Both the position numbers and the translations under genes were made by a program. A stretch of 64,000 nt of DNA from an uncultured Saprospiraceae bacterium (GTDB taxonomy: Bacteria; Bacteroidota; Bacteroidia; Chitinophagales; Saprospiraceae), in assembly GCA_937921775.1 (NCBI GenBank), contig CAKZUK010000001.1, positions 1 to 64,000 of the forward strand, in the 5' to 3' direction. The notes below the pieces were generated by a model. It was not told the origin of the DNA and did not search any database. It saw only the letters and a list, made by a program, of their open reading frames with translations. Positions within the stretch are counted from its first letter, which is position 1; each line of letters opens with the position of its first letter. Of this stretch, positions 58,746 through 64,000 are shown one piece after another.

Positions 58746-59435
58746 TTAACTTAAAAGATCCGCCACAATCCTTGGTACCCCAACACTTCCTTTCTCCTTT
58801 ATAATCTCTAAGTTCTTCAAACCCGCCAACTCATAAGAAATATTTGGATTCGGATCAATATAAAAAATCTTAGCTTCTGGTTTTGCGTAAGCGACCAAAC
58901 TAGCTGCGGGATACACATTCATCGAAGTGCCAATGATGATCACCACCTCAGCCTTAGCAGTCAAGTGAGCTGCCTCTTCCAGCAAAGGAACTTCCTCACC
59001 GAACCAAACAATATGGGGACGAAGCTGAGAGCCTTTATCACAGAAATCTCCTTTGTTTAAATCTTCTGTCCAGTCATAAACCAAACTCGGATCAAGGGTA
59101 CTTCGTACTTTATTCAACTCACCATGTAGATGTACGATGTGGCTACTACCAGCCTGTTCATGCAAGTTATCTACGTTTTGTGTGACAACGTGAACCTTAT
59201 ATTTCTTTTCCAATTCTACCAAGGCCATATGTCCTTTATTAGGGAATACCTCTTTCAGCTGACGACGGCGTTGATTATAAAAGTTAAGAACCAAGTCGCT
59301 ATCTTTTCGCCATCCTTCGGGTGATGCGACATCCATGACTTCATGGTTTTCCCACAAGCCATTGGAGTCGCGGAAAGTAGAGATGCCGCTTTCTGCGCTG
59401 ATTCCTGCTCCGGTTAGTACGGTGATGTGTTTCAT
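58746..59435 (-). CDS. Sir2-family NAD-dependent deacylase lacking the usual zinc Cys tetrad
   Basis: TGAGISAESGISTFRDSNGLW; TQNVDNLHEQAGS; HLHGELNKVRSTLDPSLVYDW...GDFCDKGSQLRPHIVWFGEEVP. Confidence 0.93.
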   Translation of the reverse strand: MKHITVLTGAGISAESGISTFRDSNGLWENHEVMDVASPEGWRKDSDLVLNFYNQRRRQLKEVFPNKGHMALVELEKKYKVHVVTQNVDNLHEQAGSSHIVHLHGELNKVRSTLDPSLVYDWTEDLNKGDFCDKGSQLRPHIVWFGEEVPLLEEAAHLTAKAEVVIIIGTSMNVYPAASLVAYAKPEAKIFYIDPNPNISYELAGLKNLEIIKEKGSVGVPRIVADLLS

Positions 59436-60056
59436 TTTTATTTATTACTGGTTAAACTCTATTTAAAGTTCAAAATGATTTCATTTGCTTTGGCAAAGGT
59501 TTGAAGGATATACTATTGTGCTTTCTAATCTAATTTTTTACGAATCGCCTGACCTTCAAAGTTTGTTGCTTTCATTCCTCCAAAGCTTCTTGATAGTTTA
59601 TGACTAAATAATATCACGTAGCGGCCTATTTAATAACTGCAACTACAAATAAATCAACTGATTAGTTTCATTCAATCACAAGAAAGCTTTAATAAAGAAA
59701 TAAGCTCGTTTGCCAGATAGCTTGCACCAAAATTAGCATTTTCTGGGCAGCAAATCCAAGCTAAAAGAAGTCTTTTATACAAGTGGCTATGAATTAAGAG
59801 ATTGTTCAAAAAGATGGAGAAGGCAATGGATATGGATTTTCAAGCCCAAAAAGCCCAAAATCCATGCAATGAATTTGACGAATACATTGAATTATTCACT
59901 ACATTTATAATATGTTCTAAAAACACCATTATATTAGGTTTGTTAGAACATCCACCATTCGATCAAAATCAATAGTTAATCACGTAACAAGGAATAAAGT
60001 CCCTGGTAATCACTTATTGCTCAGGTACTTAATACGAATCAATAAAGCATTGTTTT

Positions 60057-63000
60057 ATGAAAACTAAAATCACAAGCTACATAAAAGTGATAGGTATTTT
60101 TCTCGTTTTTTTCGTTTCACCCAACTTGACAAAAGCAACGCATATCGTGGGAGGTGAAATGACTTATACCTGTTTGGGAGATGATGAATATTTAATTGAG
60201 TTGACTATTTTTCGCGATTGTTGGAATGGTAATCCGAATGCTTATTTTGATGACCCAGCAGCTGTTGGTATTTATAACAATAGTGGTGATTTGCTTGAAG
60301 GTTTACTAATCGATTGGGATGAAATGTTGGATGATACATTAGACCCAGTACTTGCAGATCCTTGTCTAGTTGTTCCCCCCAATGTTTGTGTACACACCAC
60401 TAAATATTCACAGATTGTTACGCTGCCTCCCATCATTGGAGGTTATGAATTGATTTACCAACGTTGTTGTCGTAATGTAACGATTGTCAATATTGTAGAC
60501 CCACTTGCCTCTGGTGCTACTTTTGGCGTTACCATTTCTGAAACAGCACTGTTGGAATGTAATAGTTCTGCAAAATTTGCCCAATGGCCGCCTATTTATA
60601 TTTGTGCCAATGAACCAATAGATTTTGATCAATCTGCCACTGATGTGGATGGCGATTCCATTGTATATCGACTTTGTACGCCATTGCTTGGAGCTGATCA
60701 GGTCAACCCTCAGCCACAACCAAACGAACAAACCGTACCTACTCCGGTAGTTTGGGTAGACCCTCCTTATAGTGAAAGCAACATGTTGAATGGTGATGGA
60801 ATGGGGCAGTTTCTTGAGATTGATCCAGTGACTGGATTGTTGACAGGAGTACCCAATACGATCGGACAGTTTGTAGTGGGAATCTGCGTAGAAGAATATC
60901 GAGATGGTGTTTTGATATCTACGACGAGTCGTGACTTTCAATTCAATGTAGGAATCTGTGGACAAACCATTTCGTCTATTTTTACCCCTGACGTCATTTG
61001 TAATAACGAACTCCTAGTTTGCCCAGAAAATAATAGTATCAATGCCGACGATTTTGAATGGTATTGGAATGATCCAGCTTGGCCTGATTCGGTTTCATAT
61101 GGATCTAACCCTTGCCATATGTATTCTGATACAGGTAACTATATCATTATGATGATTGCTGAACCACTTAACCCCTGTGTCGATACTTCTTACCAAGATA
61201 TTTACTTGCAATACGAATCACTGACTGCAGATTTCAATTTTGAATTTGTAGAATGTTCAGATAGTTTGGTTGTTCAAGCAACGGACCTTTCTATAGATAC
61301 GATCTCAAACCCAGGTGGCTGGCTATGGGAGCTGTTGGATGAAAACGGAGATGTAATTGGTACTTCTACTGATCAAAATCCAGTGTTCAGTGTTTTTGAA
61401 ACACAGACGGTCACCTTGCAACTCATTGTGATATCAGATAACGAATGTCAGGATACCATCGAACAAATGTTTTTTGTAGACCTACTGGACGAAATGCTTT
61501 TTGCAGATACCGTTTCCATCTGTATCGGTGATTCACTGCAACTAAATCCAGATCCGAATCCAAGTTATTTTTATGATTGGTCACCACCCGGAACTTTGAG
61601 TGATCCAAGTGCTGGCAATCCTTGGGCTTATCCCACAGCGACGACTACCTATGAGGTTTATATTACGGATGCTGATAGTCTTTGTGAATTGAATCGAGCC
61701 ATTACGGTCATTCTACCGCCTCCAATTGTAATAGACGTGGCCAATGATACCACGATTTGTTCACCCGATTACGAACTCTCTGCCTTTAGTGAACAAGGCG
61801 TTCAATACTTTTGGGCAACAGACCCAGAAATCAACGACATATTTGCCAACACCGCTTCTACAACCGTTACACCTATTGGTGAAACCACCTATTATGTGAT
61901 GGTACGCGATAGTCTTAACTGTCCAAAAATTGATAGCATCACCATTATTGGAAATGGCGTAAACGTGGAGACAGAGGATGTCAATATTATTTGCGATGGT
62001 GAAACCGCTGAGATATGGGTGCAGGGTACTGACGGAATTGATATATTGACTTATAATTGGGTGCCAAATATCTACGTCCTTTCAGGGGCTATGAATGATA
62101 CCGCGCTTGTACAACCTCCCGGGCCAGGAACTTGGTATTTTTATGTAGAATTGGAAAATCAATTTGGTTGTACCTTAATTGATTCGGTAGAAGTAGGCGT
62201 TTTGGATACCACGCCACAAGCTGCCTTTGTCAATGGCCAACAATGTGGAGGCTATACCATTCAGTTTACCAATGAGAGTGTCAATGCTCCCTATGTTATT
62301 TGGGATTTTGGAGATCCATCCAATCCAACAGCAACATCGACAGAAGAAAATCCGGAGTATACTTATCCAGGTCCAGGTTTGTATACCGTTACTTTGGCTG
62401 TAAATGCTGATGTCAATTGCCCGGATACAATAGAGCAAGTGATACAAGTGATGGAGCCATTAATCATTGTTGATTTTCAATGGAACTTTGACGAGTGTTC
62501 TGATTCGGTCGTGATTTCGTTTACGGATATTTCTACCAATTTGCAAAGTAATATCATCAGTTGGGATTGGCAATTTAGTAATGGAGATGCTTCAAATTTG
62601 CAAAATCCTACCATCGTGATTAATCAAAGTCAGATACTAGAAATTACTTTGACGATTGTTTCTGATGACGGTTGTGAAGATACATTCTCCCAAGTCATCC
62701 CCATCAACTTAATAAATGTAGCCTTACAAGATACAGTTCTTTCTTGCTTTGGAATAGAGACCGCATTGAACCCTGGAGGCAACTCCACTTACGAATATCA
62801 ATGGTCACCAGCCACGGGGCTTAACAATCCGACGGATCCCAATCCAATGGCGAATCCAGAAGTAACGACAACTTATTCAGTTACGGTATCAGACTTTACG
62901 ACGGATACCTGTCAGGTTGTTCATGATATTACTGTGGTGGTACCGCCAATTATAGAAATGACTGTTTCGAATGATACAATGATTTGTGCAAGTGATATTA

Positions 63001-63956
63001 TCATCTCAGCGGAAAGTATGCAAGCCGCGACTTTTACTTGGTCAGAATTTCCAGATTTTAGTGTGGTACTCAGCGAGGATCAGGATGTGCTTGTCACACC
63101 TGCTCAGCCTACTACCTATTACGTGCAAGTGGTAGACGACTTTGGATGTACTCTTGAAAACAGTGTGACGGTATTTGGTTATGAGATATCGGCATCAGTT
63201 CCGGATTACACCGTTTGTGTTGGTGATACCATAATGATAGAAGTTCAGAATCCCGATATGGATCAGGATTTGACTTTTAATTGGACGCCCTCTGCTGAAA
63301 TTATTGAAGGAGGTATGACGGGGACACCTACCGTGAGTCCAGATATGAGCGTATTGTATTCCACCGTTGTGAGTAATCAATATGGTTGTTCGACAACTCT
63401 AGAATCACAGGTTGATGTATTCAATTTTGTACCACCACTTAGTGCAACTGCTGATCCTGATACGATATTAATTGGTCAATCTTCACAGTTGGATGCCATG
63501 ACGGACAACTCCAGTTATAGTTACCAATGGTTTCCAGCCACGACCTTGGATGATCCGACAATTCCCAATCCAATTGCTACACCAACAGAAACGACTGACT
63601 ATACCGTTGCGATTGAAAACGGTGATGGTTGTAGCAACTTCGCGACGATTCGTGTTGTTGTTTTAGTTCCAATTTGTGATGATCCATTTATCTTTTTTCC
63701 GAATGCTTTTACACCAAATGATGATGGAGAAAACGATGTCCTTAAAGTTTATGGTGAGGGTATAGATGAAGTCTATTGGGTGATTTACAATCGTTGGGGC
63801 CAGAAAGTTTTTGAGTCCAAGTCAGTAGATGAGGTATGGAATGGAACATATGATGGCAAGGAGTTGCCGCCTGATGTGTTTGGGTATTATTTGGAAGTAA
63901 AGTGTTTTGGTGGTCAGGAGTTTTTTAAAAAGGGTAATGTTACTTTGTTGAAGTAG
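60057..63956 (+). CDS. Secreted PKD-like repeat protein with gliding-motility/T9SS type B C-terminal domain
   Basis: Signal peptide GIFLVFFVSPNLTKATHIVGGEMTYTCLG; PKD-like WDFGDPSNPTATSTEENPEYTYPGPGLYTVTL; C-terminus FFPNAFTPNDDGENDVLKVYG...YNRWGQKVFESK...GNVTLLK. Confidence 0.93.
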   Translation: MKTKITSYIKVIGIFLVFFVSPNLTKATHIVGGEMTYTCLGDDEYLIELTIFRDCWNGNPNAYFDDPAAVGIYNNSGDLLEGLLIDWDEMLDDTLDPVLADPCLVVPPNVCVHTTKYSQIVTLPPIIGGYELIYQRCCRNVTIVNIVDPLASGATFGVTISETALLECNSSAKFAQWPPIYICANEPIDFDQSATDVDGDSIVYRLCTPLLGADQVNPQPQPNEQTVPTPVVWVDPPYSESNMLNGDGMGQFLEIDPVTGLLTGVPNTIGQFVVGICVEEYRDGVLISTTSRDFQFNVGICGQTISSIFTPDVICNNELLVCPENNSINADDFEWYWNDPAWPDSVSYGSNPCHMYSDTGNYIIMMIAEPLNPCVDTSYQDIYLQYESLTADFNFEFVECSDSLVVQATDLSIDTISNPGGWLWELLDENGDVIGTSTDQNPVFSVFETQTVTLQLIVISDNECQDTIEQMFFVDLLDEMLFADTVSICIGDSLQLNPDPNPSYFYDWSPPGTLSDPSAGNPWAYPTATTTYEVYITDADSLCELNRAITVILPPPIVIDVANDTTICSPDYELSAFSEQGVQYFWATDPEINDIFANTASTTVTPIGETTYYVMVRDSLNCPKIDSITIIGNGVNVETEDVNIICDGETAEIWVQGTDGIDILTYNWVPNIYVLSGAMNDTALVQPPGPGTWYFYVELENQFGCTLIDSVEVGVLDTTPQAAFVNGQQCGGYTIQFTNESVNAPYVIWDFGDPSNPTATSTEENPEYTYPGPGLYTVTLAVNADVNCPDTIEQVIQVMEPLIIVDFQWNFDECSDSVVISFTDISTNLQSNIISWDWQFSNGDASNLQNPTIVINQSQILEITLTIVSDDGCEDTFSQVIPINLINVALQDTVLSCFGIETALNPGGNSTYEYQWSPATGLNNPTDPNPMANPEVTTTYSVTVSDFTTDTCQVVHDITVVVPPIIEMTVSNDTMICASDIIISAESMQAATFTWSEFPDFSVVLSEDQDVLVTPAQPTTYYVQVVDDFGCTLENSVTVFGYEISASVPDYTVCVGDTIMIEVQNPDMDQDLTFNWTPSAEIIEGGMTGTPTVSPDMSVLYSTVVSNQYGCSTTLESQVDVFNFVPPLSATADPDTILIGQSSQLDAMTDNSSYSYQWFPATTLDDPTIPNPIATPTETTDYTVAIENGDGCSNFATIRVVVLVPICDDPFIFFPNAFTPNDDGENDVLKVYGEGIDEVYWVIYNRWGQKVFESKSVDEVWNGTYDGKELPPDVFGYYLEVKCFGGQEFFKKGNVTLLK

Positions 63957-64000
63957 GCTAGGACTTAGCTGAAAATTGTGAAAAATTCATGGCTTAATAA

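Noticed and set aside
57667-59435. Adjacent trypsin-like and Sir2 genes as an anti-phage defence cassette
   Set aside because: The Sir2 protein is a stand-alone metabolic-type deacylase with no defence-type fusion, and no other defence genes are nearby.
1-64000. tRNA, rRNA, integrase, prophage or complete IS element
   Set aside because: None recognised in the translations or intergenic sequence; absence is by inspection only and tRNAscan/Infernal were not run.

Overview
This 64-kb window is ordinary-density chromosome from a Bacteroidota (Saprospiria/Lewinella-like) bacterium. That assignment rests on type IX secretion (type B) C-terminal domains, a ubiE-porT pair and a GyrA with an acidic tail. 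Housekeeping genes include gyrA, nrdB-nrdA, tyrS, ddl, ychF, a PDH E1-beta gene, ubiE, rnd, corA-like and a Sir2 gene. Two very large secreted repeat proteins are present: 3643 aa on the minus strand (about 3.8-14.7 kb) and 1299 aa on the plus strand (60-64 kb). No rRNA, tRNA, CRISPR array or complete transposon was recognised. The main leads are: (1) a translationally coupled pair of a YqcI/YcgG (GntA-like heme N-hydroxylase) gene and a DUF1989 gene, divergent from a GH3-family acyl-acid-amido synthetase gene, with a perfect 22-bp palindrome between them (36.7-39.6 kb), a candidate uncharacterised guanidino-compound pathway; (2) a BlaI/M56 operon with three identical-architecture TACGA-N6-TCGTA operators, whose sensor carries 21-bp-repeat-encoded heptads and no visible penicillin-binding domain; (3) a nested, branched inverted-repeat element of about 205 nt between a HExxH gene and corA; (4) an 11 x 258-bp array plus a 4 x about 747-bp array in the giant adhesin; (5) a probable decayed AlkD-family gene; (6) several families of dispersed intergenic hairpins. 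No searches or folding programs were run; family calls come from recognised motifs in the supplied translations.
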